In this document: piece by piece, positions 53,500-64,000 of the stretch
How positions within the stretch are numbered: the first letter of the stretch is position 1
How the letters are laid out: every line of letters begins with the position of its first letter
From: Heloderma charlesbogerti
Lineage: Eukaryota > Chordata > Lepidosauria > Squamata > Helodermatidae
DNA length: 64,000 nucleotides
Assembly (NCBI GenBank): GCA_026122225.1
Contig: JANEZZ010001902.1
Location: 1,962,814 to 2,026,813, forward strand
Reading direction: 5' to 3'
Notes under the pieces: generated by a model
Told to the model about the DNA's origin: nothing
What the model saw: only the letters and a program-made list of their open reading frames with translations
The model's database searches: none
Position numbers and translations under genes: made by a program

Positions 53500-54727
53500 T
53501 GTGTCCATAAATCAGACGAATCTGATCTCATTTTTTGATCAAGTAACCTGCCTTGTGGACTGTGGGAATGATGTAGACATAATACACCTCGACTTCAGCA
53601 AAGCTTTCGACAAAGTGCCCCATGATATCCTGATGAGCAAATTAGCTCAAAGTGGGCTAGATGAAACAACTCTCAAGTGGATCCACAGTTGGCTACAGAA
53701 TCGGACCCAAAGTGTGCTTATCAATAGGATCTTCTGAAACTGGGGAGAGGTAATGAGCGGGGTACCGCAGGGCTCAGTCCTGGGCCAAGTGCTCTTCAAT
53801 GTTTTTATTAATGGCTTGGAGGAGGAGGTACAGGTAATGCTGATCAAATTTGCAGATGACACAAAATTGGGCGGGATAGCTAATACCTTGGAAGACAGAA
53901 ACAACAATCAAAGTGATCTTGATAGACTGGAGCACTGGGCAGAAAACAACAGAATGACATTTAATGGGGATAAAAGCCAAGTTCTGCACCTAGGAAAAAG
54001 AAACCAAAATGCACAGTTACAAGATGGGGGATACGTGGCTCTACAACATTACAAGCGATATGGATCTTGGAATTGTTGTTGATCACAAGCTGAATATGAG
54101 CCAACATTGTGATGTGACTGCAAAAAAGGCAAATGCTATTTTGGGCTGCATTAATAGAAGCATAGCTTCCAAATCCCAGGAAGTACTAATTCCCCTCTAC
54201 TCAGCACTGGTTAGGCCTCATCTGGAGGTGTGCCATTTCTGGGCACCACACTTTAAGAAGGATGCAGACAAGCTGGAAAGGGTTCAGAGGAGGGCAACAA
54301 AGATGATCAGGGGACTGGAAACAAAGCCCTATGAAGACAGACTGAAAGAACTGTGCATGTTTAGCCCTGAAAAGAGAAGATTGAGGGGAGATATGATAGC
54401 ACTCTTCAGGTACTTGAAAGGTGGTCACAGAGAGGAAGGCCAGGATCTCTTCTCGATCGTCCCAGAGTGCAGGACATGGAATAATGGGCTCAAGTTACAG
54501 GAAGCCAGATTCCAGCTGAACATCAAGAAAAACTTCCTGACTGTTAGAGCAATACGACAATGGAACCGATGACCTAGGGAGGTGGTGGGCTCTCCCACAC
54601 TGGAGGCGTTCAAGACGAGGCTGGACAGCCATCTGTCAGGGATGCTCTGACTTGGATTCCTGCATTGAGCAGGGGGTTGGACTCGATGGCCTTGTAGGCC
54701 CCTTCCAACACTAATATTCTATGATAA
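53500..54727 (+). mobile_element. CR1 LINE, 5'-truncated
   Basis: It begins within the RT and runs to the CR1 3' end: TGGACTCGATGGCCTTGTAG, CCCCTTCCAACACTAATATTC, then TATGAT. RT motifs are IIHLDFSKAFDKVPH (A), SGVPQGSVLG (B) and FADDTKLGG (C). Frames change near 53737 (stop after NRIF) and 54010-54080, so the ORF is dead. The C-terminal part (KLERVQRRATKMIRGLE, LFSIVPECRTWNNGLKL) is shared with the CR1 at 62483-63115. Confidence 0.92.
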
Positions 54728-54973
54728 AGCACAAAGGCTTGACTGCTGGAGTCCTTGGCACACAGAGGAGGGGCGGCTCAGCAGGTAGGTGTGGGGTGAG
54801 CAGGGAGGCCTGCAGAGCAACTTCGGGCTGCATGAGCAGGGGGGTTGCTTGTCAAGTTCCGCTGTGCCCTGGATGGAGGTGAGCCTCTCTATCCCTAGTT
54901 AAGCACTGCTGTGACTTCATTCATTGGCTAAAAACACTAAAAGGTGGGAGCAGGCTTCTCACAAAATGAATAG
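54728..54973. other. Spacer, nothing recognised
   Basis: GC-rich spacer between the CR1 and element F. It contains a TATCCCTAG sequence at about 54890 that I could not pair with a left end. Confidence 0.4.
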
Positions 54974-54981
54974 GCAGAATA

Positions 54982-56162
54982 TAGGGATGTTAGAGAATTC
55001 CGCCACAGACTCCAGTGAGGCCGGATTCTTTAGAATCCAGCCCCCCGGAGTCCGTGGCGGAACGGAGCAATCGTCCCCGCCACCCCGCAAAACCCTCCGG
55101 GATGGACCCTACCTTGTGTCAGCCATCCACTGCCCTCATCTGTGGGTGCAAATGGCAGCCCCGGTCTGCGGCTGCAATTTCCCTCGCTACTTTAGCCGTG
55201 ATAGGCTATGTAAGTATTTACGTAGCCTATCACGGCAAAGAAGAACCTCGTGTGGCACAGAGTGGTAGGAGGCAGTATTGCAACCGAAACTCTCCCCACA
55301 ACCTGAGGTCAATCCCAGAAAAAGCTGGGTGCCAGGTAGCCGGCTCAGGTTGACTCAGCCTTCCATCCTTCCGAGGTCGGTAAAGTGAGTACCCAGCTTG
55401 CTGGGGAAGAGGTAGTCACGACTGGGGAAGGCAATGGTAAATCACCCCGCTATAGTCTGCCATGAAAACGCCAGCGCAAGCAGCGTCCCTCTAGGAGTCA
55501 GCAATGACTCGGTGCTTGCACAGGAGGAACCTTTCCTTATGGATGATATTCTGGAAATGACGGACTCGACCTTGGGGGAGCTGGGGGTGGTGACGGCCGA
55601 CAGGAAGCTCTGGCATGGGCTGGTCCATGAAGTCACGAAGAGTCAGAAGTGACTGAATGAATAAACAACAACAATCACGGCAAAGAGCAGGGACGCAATT
55701 GGAGGCCGCTATGCCATTTGCATTCCTGCTCTTTTTGTGATAGGCTACGTAAATATATACGTAGCCTATCACAGCTAATGCAGGGACACAAATGGTGTAG
55801 CGGCCACCATTTGCGTCCCTGCATTAGCAGTGATAGGCTACGTATATATTTATGTAGCCTATCATGGAAAGAGCAGGGATGCAAATGGCGTAGTGGCCGC
55901 CATTTGTATCCCTGCTCTTTGCAGTGATAGGCTACGTAAATATATACGTAGCCTATCACAGCCTAACGTAGGGACACAAATGGCGGCTGCAGCAGCCTGA
56001 CAGTGGACGGCAGTCCGGCTGCTGATGGGCCCGGCCTGTGGCTCCGCAGACTTGCTGCAGAGCGGAGCCGGCCAGGCAGGATTCTGGGGGGAGGGACGGA
56101 TCACCTCCCCCCCACCGTGGATGCCCCTGAATGGAGCCAGGTAAGGGATTCACACATCCCTA
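54982..56162 (+). mobile_element. Palindrome-array hAT-like element F (1,181 bp with a SINE inside)
   Basis: The termini TAGGGATGTTAGAGAATTCC and GATTCACACATCCCTA are flanked by a perfect duplication GCAGAATA (54974-54981 and 56163-56170). Without the SINE and its extra TSD it would be about 736 bp. TACGTA-type hairpins lie at about 55197, 55738, 55833 and 55925, alternating with CAGGGACGCAAATGG/CCATTTGCGTCCCTG-type hairpins. GCCAGGTAAGGGA precedes the right end. Confidence 0.88.
55242..55673 (+). mobile_element. Sauria-type SINE with an RTE/BovB-like tail
   Basis: A perfect 13-bp duplication ATCACGGCAAAGA (55229-55241 and 55674-55686) shows the whole 432 bp arrived as one unit. The head CCTCGTGTGGCACAGAGTGG is tRNA-like. 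The middle (GCCTTCCATCCTTCCGAGGT, GACTCGGTGCTTGCACAGG) is that of squamate Sauria SINEs. The last 130 bp (CTTGGGGGAGCTGGGGGTGG to GAAGTCACGAAGAGTCAG with an ACAACAACA tail) resemble an RTE/BovB LINE 3' end, whose frame reads GVVTADRKLWHGLVHEVTKS. The LINE supplying the enzymes is therefore RTE-type. Confidence 0.85.
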
Positions 56163-56170
56163 GCAGAATA

Positions 56171-57208
56171 GTGGCTGAACATTTTGCCTCATATTTTGGG
56201 TTCTACAAGTGTTAAAAGATTTGCTTAAAAAAAAAAAATGACAGCAGGGAATCTAGAGACTATGGCTCATCCCCAGGGAGTCAGTTGCCCTCCCTTGGCT
56301 CTGCCTGTGGATGCCCATGAGCATGGATGGAATTTGGAATGACTACCCTCATAATGTGACAATTAGCCATCTCTCCCTTTCCTTTACGTTTCAGCACTTT
56401 TCCAGCCTTCATGGTGGAAGCATAGGGTTTTATGGTGCTTTCACATACCAACATTAACAGCCCAATCCTATGTATGTTTATGGCGGCGGGGTGGTTACGC
56501 CACAAAAAGCCAGTGTACATAAAGAGTGCATCTTCCCTTGTAGTTCTGAGACTGGCAGGGATTGTCCTTTCAAGCAACACCCCCCTTTCCCAGATGGGCG
56601 GCATTGCTGTGTTGCTGTCCCACCTCACCTGTGGATGGAAAACAATGCATTGGTCCACTTTAAATTAAAGTGAATTCAGCCAGGGGGCCCTTGCCAGGTG
56701 GAACAGGAAGGGAAGTTAGTCACAGTCTGCCAGAGATGCCTTATGAGTCAGGCACTCCTTCAGACTACCAAACCGAAGGCCTAAGAGGCTGCAGTGCTGC
56801 CTGGCTGGTCCTGCCAGAGAGTCAGCCTCACTGCCACTTCCAGGCCCACATTCTATCATTTGCATTGCAGCCACTCTCAGCCGAACTCCATGGAAACTCA
56901 CCATCCTCCACCCCCCAGGTTTAATTTACTGACCTCCCCTGGCTGGGCCCCATAGTCTCCATAGACTATGTCTCCATAGTCTCCATAGTTGTGGGGAACT
57001 GGAGACTAGAGATAGCCCATAGGGCAGGCGTGCGCGGTGCTGTTGCCATTCTCAGAGTAGAGAGAGCCTGGTTGTGCTCCTGCCTACTTAGGCGTGGAAG
57101 AGCCTGGTCGTGCTCCTGCCTGCTACTACCTCATTGCTTACGAGGCAGGCACTCCTGCTGTGCCAGTTAAACTCAAGGGCACCCCCCCCCCGTGTTTAAT
57201 TCACTGAC
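56171..57208. other. No gene or repeat recognised
   Basis: Short frames only. A small duplication ATGTCTCCATAGTCTCCATAG near 56965 is the only local repeat. Confidence 0.45.
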
Positions 57209-57223
57209 CTTTTGTTGAGTCAG

Positions 57224-60200
57224 AGGGGGCACTTGATCACATTACTTCCAGCCCATGACTAAGCTTTCCATCTTGGAATGTGGCAGGATGGAATAGTAAG
57301 TAATGATATAGACTTCTTAACTTTCTTAACCATTTTTCAAATTATGTGCTTACAAGAGACCTGGTTATTGGAGAATGAATTTCCCCATTGATACAGATTC
57401 TTCTCTTATCCAGGCACTAAGAAACATCATTTGGGGTGAGGTGTGGGTAGGCTAGCTACTTTGATCTGTGTTGATATCAGAGGCTCTGCATTTGTATTAC
57501 CCTGCTCTTACGGTAGAGACATTTTTCTTCCAGTCCTGATACAATTTCCCAAGAGGACATCTTTGGTCTGTCTTAATATTTATATCCCCCCTTGTAATTT
57601 ACCCAACTTATGGGATTGGTTTGATAACCTTTTGAGTTTCATTGGCTCAAATCATCCTACAGCAGATCTTGTCATTGCAGGTAATTTGAATGCTAGGATT
57701 GGTAATGGCTCCCTTAAGCCTCCATCCTCAGAATATATGGATAAGGAAGATTATTTCCCCATGGGGCATATTTCCAGGGATAGCTATCTGAACCATTGAG
57801 GGAAACTTTTACTTAAACTTTCCTGTAACCATAATGTTATTATAGTAAATAGTAGCCCCTGGGATAGGTTTAAGGGTAATTTCACATATATTGGCAGCTT
57901 GGGTGTGCGTATTATTGACTGCTTTATTGTCAGCCTTTCTTTGCTTGTCTCCATAAAAGAAATGGATATCTTGGACCATATAGTGACCATTATCCTCTTA
58001 TGCTCTTGTTAGATTTCAATATTCTTAGACCTCAGCCAGTTTATCAACACAATGGGAAAGGTAAAGTCCTTGGGACTAGAAGGCTAAGGTGGTCTGAGGC
58101 CCTTTCTCAGTCTTTAATTAATTTCATGAAAACTAAGGAGCTAATACTATTTTGCTTTCATTGTCTTTTGGGAGAAGCTTCTCCTGTAAGTATGTACCAA
58201 CAGATAATAGGGAGTCTGAAACCATTCCTAATTACATCTTGTATTCTGCCTCAGAACTCTGGTCAGTCCTCCTCATGGTTTGACAAGGACTGACTGTTGG
58301 ATTGCTAAGAGAACTCTGGCTAAACTTTCTAGATAACATTCTAAATGGAAAATGGAAGCAGCCATCCAACAGCCCAACTTTGGATCATCCTGTAAAAGTC
58401 TCATATGTTAAAAAAGCAAGATTATAATAGAATCCAATGGGAAGGTTTCGGCCTAGCTGCTATAGAAAATAATGTAAGTTTGGGGATATTGTTTCCCATG
58501 GTCAGGCTGAAGTAAGAGGAATCATTGAGGCCCAGATTCCAATTGATGAATGGACCAATTATTTTACAGCTCTTCATCAGTTTCTCCTCCTTATGCTAAT
58601 TATAGACTTCCTCCAAAATGGGAACCAGTAACCCCATGTACAGTTAAAACTTTGATTTGATTAAGCTTAATAAGGCTTGAGGGGATTACCTGACCCCAGA
58701 GTTGTTTAAAACATACTCTAACTGGTGGGCCTCCTGTCCTTGCAAAATGATTTACTGAGATTAATCTGACTGGTTTAATTCCTGCAGGCTGGAACTGTTG
58801 GTGGTTTACCCTATCTTTAAAAAGGTCTTCCCCAGAATTATAAACCAATTAGTCTTCTGGATTTCCCCTGTAAAATATATGCCACATTTCTACTCAACAA
58901 GCTGCAGGGGTAGCTCTCCTGAAACTGTATTTTGTTTGACGAGCAAGCAGAGTTAAGGAATTCTTATTCCACCGTTGATCATTGCTTCACTCTGTCCCAC
59001 CTTATTGGGAAAATTGTTAAGAACAATGCAAGGCTTTTTGCAGTGTTCATTGATCTATCATCAGCTTTTGATTCAATGGACAGAAACCTCCTGTGGGTCA
59101 AATTGAATGCCCTTGATATAGACATTAGGCTGTTGATACTCTGTCAAAGTTTGTGTCACAATACTGTTGTTAAAATCAGAGTAGGCAGGAATGGCCTTCT
59201 ATCTGACCCAATCCCAACTGTGAAGGTAGTCAGCCTTTATGTTAATCACTTGGCTAAGTTGTTAGGGAAATGACATGCTTGCCCACCTGCTACAGGCAAT
59301 AGAAAGGTCAGTAACCTCTTATACGCAGATTATATGGTTATATTATCCTATGGTTATATTTTAAACCAGGGGTGGTTTAAAAAAAACAACAACAGATGGA
59401 CCGGCTGGCTAATTTTTGTCACAGGGAACAGCTCACTATTAATTTCACCAAAACTAAAGTGGTAGTATTTGGTAAGAGATTTCCTACATTTAACTGTATA
59501 TACTCCCACCACAACTCCATTTCAATAGACTAAATCATTTTGTTATCTAGGGATCTGTTTTTCAGCAAATTCGTCTTGGAAGATCCACCAGGATTCTATT
59601 CTTATTTAAGTAAGGTGTCTCATTGGAGCTATCCTGAAGGGTTTTTTTTTTTAATACAAAGGCTGGGCAATTGGTTGTCCCAGCCCTAATATTTTTTCTG
59701 GCTTAGGTTGTTATATGGTGTAGAACTTTGGGGTTTTAGCCATCCACTAGCACAGGAGTCTGAGAAGGTTCAAAATTCCTTCCTAAAGAGTTATCCCTAC
59801 CGGTTGGTACCCCTGCATCATATGTCTGTGCAGAAGTGGGCTGGCCTACCGTCCAGGCAAAAATACGAGTTTGGCTCTTAAATTTCCATAACAGAATGTC
59901 AACCTTGCCACCTTCTCATTTGGTCTCTTTAACCTATGGCTCACCTTTAAACTCTCAATAGCGAGTTACTGCTTTACATACACTTTCTGGAGTTCTTGAT
60001 AGTGAGCTGATTTCCATCCAATCAATGTCTAAACCACAGTTAAGGCTCCTCGTGTACAGGAAAGCTTCTTTGACTGATATGCTAACTATCCATTTATTGA
60101 GATTCTAAGGCTGTATCCATGTATTAAGACCAACCACCAGAAATCTAATTATTTGGAGGCATCACCTTAGCTCCATGCAGAATTGCCTTTACAGAGCTAA

Positions 60201-60551
60201 GGTTTAAGACTATACCTTCTGCCTTTCTGGATGGTCATTACCTTTGGAACAGCATATTTCTGTGTTGTGTGAAACAGGTATAGAGGACACAGTTGACTAT
60301 ATTACCCAGTGTCCCATATATAATGACCCTCATGAAAAAGTATCTTTCTGAGTTTAGTCACAGGGAAAAAAAAAAGTTACACCAACTGAATTCGTTTGCT
60401 TTTTGTTATCAGACAAGGACAATTATGCTACAATGTGTGTTTATTTGTGTTGTCAGCCAGGAAATTGAGAGCCAACTTTGTGGCCCAGATTTGAATGTCT
60501 TCGTGTTTGCAATGGCTTATAGTTAAACAAATAAAATTAACCCCCCTCTCT
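57224..60551 (+). mobile_element. APE-type LINE, near full length (about 3.3 kb), L2-like or related
   Basis: The flanks CTTTTGTTGAGTCAG (57209-57223) and CTTTTATTGAGTTAG (60552-60566) agree at 13 of 15, a decayed duplication. Endonuclease motifs near the start (ILEWNV, MCLQETW, later DLVIAGNLNARIG) and an RT follow in order. The 3' end is ACAAATAAAATTAA without a long A-tail. A 3.3-kb element with one EN-RT ORF fits L2 or Vingi-like clades; I cannot decide between them. Confidence 0.65.
57270..60530 (+). pseudogene. LINE endonuclease-reverse transcriptase ORF, decayed
   Basis: The endonuclease is seen at 57270-57800 (118-residue frame 57443-57799). RT motif A is LFAVFIDLSSAFDSMDR at about 59034-59090. 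Motif C reads LLYADYMVILS at about 59317-59350, so the second catalytic Asp of YADD is Tyr. Many stops and frameshifts separate the pieces. Confidence 0.75.
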
Positions 60552-60566
60552 CTTTTATTGAGTTAG

Positions 60567-61419
60567 GTTTAATGGCAATCTGTGACTAGAAGAAACTCAG
60601 TAATGGAGAAGCGAGTTGGCATGCAAGAGGGGAGGAAGGGGCACATGAGCCCATGGTACATTTCCAGTCATCTAAACCATGAGAATCTGAACTGAACAAA
60701 TGTCTTATAAATGAAATAGCTTAGTAGTTTGCTGTGACTGCTATTTTATATATATTGATTGCTAAACCTGGCTTTCTCTGTCGTATGGCATTTTTCCACT
60801 GTGAATATCAAATAGGTCAAATAAAAAGAATAGAAAAGATGTTAGATCTGTCTCTTTTAATGTTGATGGAATCAGTTATACGAAGATTGAGCAGCAGTGT
60901 TCTTTCAGTTTGAAGATCACAGCAAGTTTTTCCTCACAAAGAAAGGACTAGGTTTGCTGTTTCAAAAAAAGATAGAAAGGTAGGGTGTGTGTGTGCACAT
61001 ATATGTAATGCAGTCCTATTAAAATCAATGGGAGTTTGTCATGGACATCAAGGGGAGATATACTGTACATAAAATGTGGGCTAAAATTAGAAAACAGAAC
61101 AGCTAATGGAACAACCAAGCCTAGTAAATACAAGCACAATGTTTTATCAAATAATAAGAAAAGAAAGATCACTTGTAATTCAATATTATTACAAAAAGAC
61201 TAATTTACACACACAATGAAAAAATGCAGTGATAAAATTGTCCCTGGACTGTGCCACCTCATACTGCAGATGTGGGATTCACATGGTTGAATGCATCCCC
61301 ACAGTGGAAAAAACTCCAGCACATACAAAACTGCCATATCAGTCAGAAAGCTAGTCAGAATCTATTTCCCTGCCATCTGGATTTCTACGAGCAGGGAAGG
61401 TTTTTTATTGCAGTCATGC
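60567..61419. other. No gene or repeat recognised
   Basis: AT-rich spacer. Confidence 0.45.
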
Positions 61420-61427
61420 GATCCCAC

Positions 61428-61722
61428 CAGGGATAGCCATAGCGGGGAAATCCATCCCTTTTTGGCTTGCTGGATTTCTTATGGCTTGGCTGGCATTTGT
61501 GAGCTGAGCCAGGGGCTTTCCCCCCAAATCCAGAAACTTTTGTGGGGTTTTCCCCCTGTTAAAATGTGCATTTATGCACATTTCAGCCATAATTTGTGCA
61601 GTGTGGCCATAAATATGCTTAGCTTGTGCAAATTGTGCCTGTGATTTGTGCAAGCTGCAGTGCAATTTGTACAAGTTGAGCATACTACAGCTGCAATTTA
61701 TGCAAATTATAGCTGAAATTTG

Positions 61723-61771
<49 letters not shown>

Positions 61772-61952
61772 GCTGCAATTTGTGTAAATGCCAATTTTAA
61801 GGTGGGGGGAGATGCGAAAATCTGTGAGCTGGCCCAACTTGATACAGATTAAGTTGGGCCGGCTCATGGGCAAGCAAGCCAGAGTCTGAGGGGCCCAACT
61901 GCTAAAAGCTCAGCAAGCTTGAACCCCCAGATAGATTCCTCTGACATCCCTA
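61428..61952. mobile_element. hAT-like non-autonomous element (525 bp) with AT microsatellite
   Basis: It starts CAGGGATAGCCATAGCGG and ends CCTCTGACATCCCTA, like the TCTGACATCCCTA end of element A. The flanks GATCCCAC (61420-61427) and AATCCCAC (61953-61960) agree at 7 of 8. The interior has degenerate repeats of CAATTTGTGCAA-like units (61590-61790) and (TA)n at 61727-61769. No coding capacity. Confidence 0.6.
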
Positions 61953-61960
61953 AATCCCAC

Positions 61961-62482
61961 CACAGGCTTCAGTTCCATTCCAAAGTGGTACAGCCCAGGG
62001 AAAGGTTTACTACCTCCTCTACTGTTTGTGTAAACCAGGGCACTGTCTTGTTTGAAACCGCTTACAGGACAAGAGCAGTGAATATGGAAGTTAACATAAC
62101 TTAATTGGTATGGTATAAGAAATACATGTGAAATTACAACTTCACCAGCATGGACCTCTTTAGTTGTAGCAGAGAAAGAAATAACTAGCGATGCCACCAA
62201 ATTCTGTAATTAGTCAGCTCGCTGGTCGAACTTCTGTTTGTAATGCTCACCTTTTTAATGAGCTTGGACTGGCATTTTATGAATTTGCTATTAAGTTCAT
62301 AATTGATTGCGGGCTTCTGAGCATGCAAAGTCTGTATATAAACAACAGTAATTCTGCACATGCACTGAGTTGGTTGGATTAGCCCTTTTCTTGCTTATGG
62401 TAAACTGTGATCATATCTCATCTCTCTCTTATTCTCATCGGCTCAGGATCATTGCTGTTTGTACAGTACTTTCTTTGATTTT
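61961..62482. other. No gene or repeat recognised
   Basis: Unique-looking sequence. Confidence 0.45.
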
Positions 62483-63115
62483 CATAGACTCATAGACTCA
62501 TAGAATCATAGAATTGTACAGTTGGAAAGGGCCTATAATAAGACCACTTAGTCCAACCCCTTGCTCAATGCAGGAATCCAAGTCAGAGCATCCCTGAAAG
62601 ATGGCTGTCCACCCTCATCTTGAATGCCTCCAGTGTGGGAGAGCCCACTACCTCCCTAGGGAATTGGTTCCATTGTTGTATTGCTGTAACAGTCAGGACG
62701 TTTTTCCTGATGTTCAGCTGGACTCTGGCTTCCTGTAACTTGAGCCCATTATTCCGTGTCCTGCACTCTGGGATGATCGAGAAGAGATCCTGGCCTTCCT
62801 CTGTGTGACCACCTTTCAAGTACTTGAAGAGCGCTATCATATCTCCCCTCAGTCTTCTCTTCTCAAGGCTAAACATGCCCAGTTCTTTCAGTCTCTCTTC
62901 ATAGGGCTTTGTTTCCAGTCCCCTGATCATCTTCATTGCCCTCCTCTGAACCCTCTCCAGCTTGTCTGCATCCTTCTTAAAGAACTGGACACAGTCCTCC
63001 AGATGAGGCCTAACCAGTGCTGAGTAGAGGGGAACTAGTACTTCCCAGGATTTGAAAGCGATGCTTCTATTAATGCAGCCCAAAAGAGCATTTGCCTTTT
63101 TTTGCAGCCAGATCA
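62483..63115 (-). mobile_element. CR1 LINE 3' part, 5'-truncated
   Basis: On the minus strand the C-terminal CR1 coding region is open (191-residue frame 63158-62583, with KADKLERVQRR-type and LFSIIPECRTRNNGLKL sequences). It ends with the 3' UTR, whose inverse is seen as TTGGAAAGGGCCTATAATAA and TCATAGAATCATAGAATTG with repeated tail units. The first residues of that frame lie outside the CR1. It is less decayed than the copy at 53500-54727. Confidence 0.9.
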
Positions 63116-64000
63116 CATTTTGTTCAGTAAATAACCATGCTGCTGGTGGGTGGAGCATTTCTGTGGGAGGCCATGCAAAAATAACCAGTCAGGAAGGGTA
63201 CACATAATGTGGTGGCACATGATCTCATGATAGACTATGCATTTACATACTACAGCATCTAAGATGCACTTTGATATTGAACATGTACAAATGCTAGTGT
63301 ACATGGAACAAGAGTTTGTTTTAAGGGAGAATTATTGTCTGAGCTCACAAGAGTGAGTTCATTATTATCTGAGGTAATAACAAATTCACCCAGCGTAAGT
63401 TTGCCCATCACTAGAAATAACCCATTTATGAGCAGTTCCAGAAAAATGCTACACTTAAAATGTAGCAATAGTGAAGGGCCTTTTAATTATTAGCTTAGTA
63501 GCTGCTGCATGGCAAAGGTGACATTTAAATGACCAAACCGCAACGACTAATCATGTGAATCTTTCCCATTGTGGATCCTGCTCTGTGGTTGGGATCTACA
63601 CAATCAGCGCCTGCAGATGTGGCTTCACTTCACTGTCACACCAGCTGTGTGGGAACCATTAACAAAAAAAACTCCTATTAGCAGGTGAAAAATGACTGCT
63701 ATGAGGGAACTGGAAAATAATTTTGCTTTATTTCCCCCCCATCTATTTGCAAGGTTGTTCAAGTATAACAAAGGGCATATCAACAAAGGAAACAACATTT
63801 GTGTCAGGGTTGTATCTGAGCCCATAGAGTCCCAAAGCAGCTCTGATTCTGAGGAAGAGAGGCAACTCATGGGGGAACTTTCCCAGACTTCAGAGTTGCA
63901 GCTGGAGGGGGAGCCCCCCCTTCTCACATCCCTGGGAGTGACAGCAGACCAGGCATGGAAAGGGAAGGACAAGCTGATCATTTAGACGCGAGGCGCAGAT
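63116..64000. other. No gene recognised
   Basis: A 97-residue + frame at 63692-63985 encodes an acidic Ser/Glu stretch (SQSSSDSEEERQLMGELSQ) near the window edge. It could be a repeat or an exon fragment, but I recognise no domain. Confidence 0.4.

Noticed and set aside
63692..63985. Host exon encoding an acidic protein at the window end
   Set aside because: No splice sites or recognised domain, and it is cut by the edge; it could equally be a repeat.

Overview
The window reads as intergenic or intronic DNA from a squamate reptile (lizard or snake). The evidence is the repeat mix: a near-full-length BovB (RTE) LINE, a Sauria-type SINE with an RTE-like tail, CR1, L2-like and L1 LINEs, a tRNA-Ala-like SINE, a MIR-like SINE, and several inverted-repeat DNA elements. 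I could not support any host protein-coding gene, rRNA gene, functional tRNA gene or CRISPR array. Almost every long open frame is a transposon remnant or a low-complexity artefact.

Layout. 1-4.0 kb: an L2-like LINE end, a MIR-like SINE, a Harbinger-type MITE and a small hAT MITE. 4.0-4.7 kb: a solo LTR with a 6-bp TSD. 5.0-6.2 kb: the first palindromic hAT-like element (A). 7-9 kb: a second Harbinger-type element, a LINE tail and a tRNA-derived SINE carrying a hAT MITE. 11.9-12.7 kb: palindromic element B. 13.1-14.5 kb: a GC-rich foldback, an LINE end and a small hAT element. 16.4-17.9 kb: a foldback element with 5S-rRNA-derived sequence in both arms. 18.4-24.4 kb: an endogenous retrovirus with 441-bp LTRs that differ at one base but whose internal genes are wrecked. 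26.2-31.1 kb: an L1 on the minus strand, broken by a Tc1-like element and by palindromic element C, and itself inserted in an older hAT-like repeat with an unusually long flanking duplication. 31.3-32.2 kb: palindromic element D. 33.9-36.0 kb: nested palindromes, a Harbinger-type MITE and a hAT-like element. 38.7-40.6 kb: a complete ORF1-only (HAL1-like) L1 with an intact 268-residue ORF. 41.0-44.4 kb: a BovB with a tandemly duplicated 3' end inside one TSD. 46.4-48.1 kb: one palindromic hAT-like element inside another (E). 53.5-54.7 kb: CR1. 55.0-56.2 kb: palindromic element F with a SINE in it. 57.2-60.6 kb: an L2-like or related LINE. 61.4-62.0 kb: another hAT-like element. 62.5-63.1 kb: CR1 on the minus strand.

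The most distinctive system is a family of non-autonomous elements (A-F) with TAGGGRTG termini and 8-bp target duplications. Their interiors are built from alternating hairpins: one type centred on a TAGGCTACGTA...TACGTAGCCTA palindrome, the other on GCAAATGGC...GCCATTTGC. Seven insertions occur in 64 kb, two of them nested, and all share an AGGTAAGT-like subterminal motif. No transposase is present, so mobilisation must be in trans.

The interaction between elements is the main biology here. Defective elements (ORF1-only L1, coding-dead ERV, hAT and Harbinger derivatives, SINEs) were moved by enzymes encoded elsewhere, and nesting gives relative ages.
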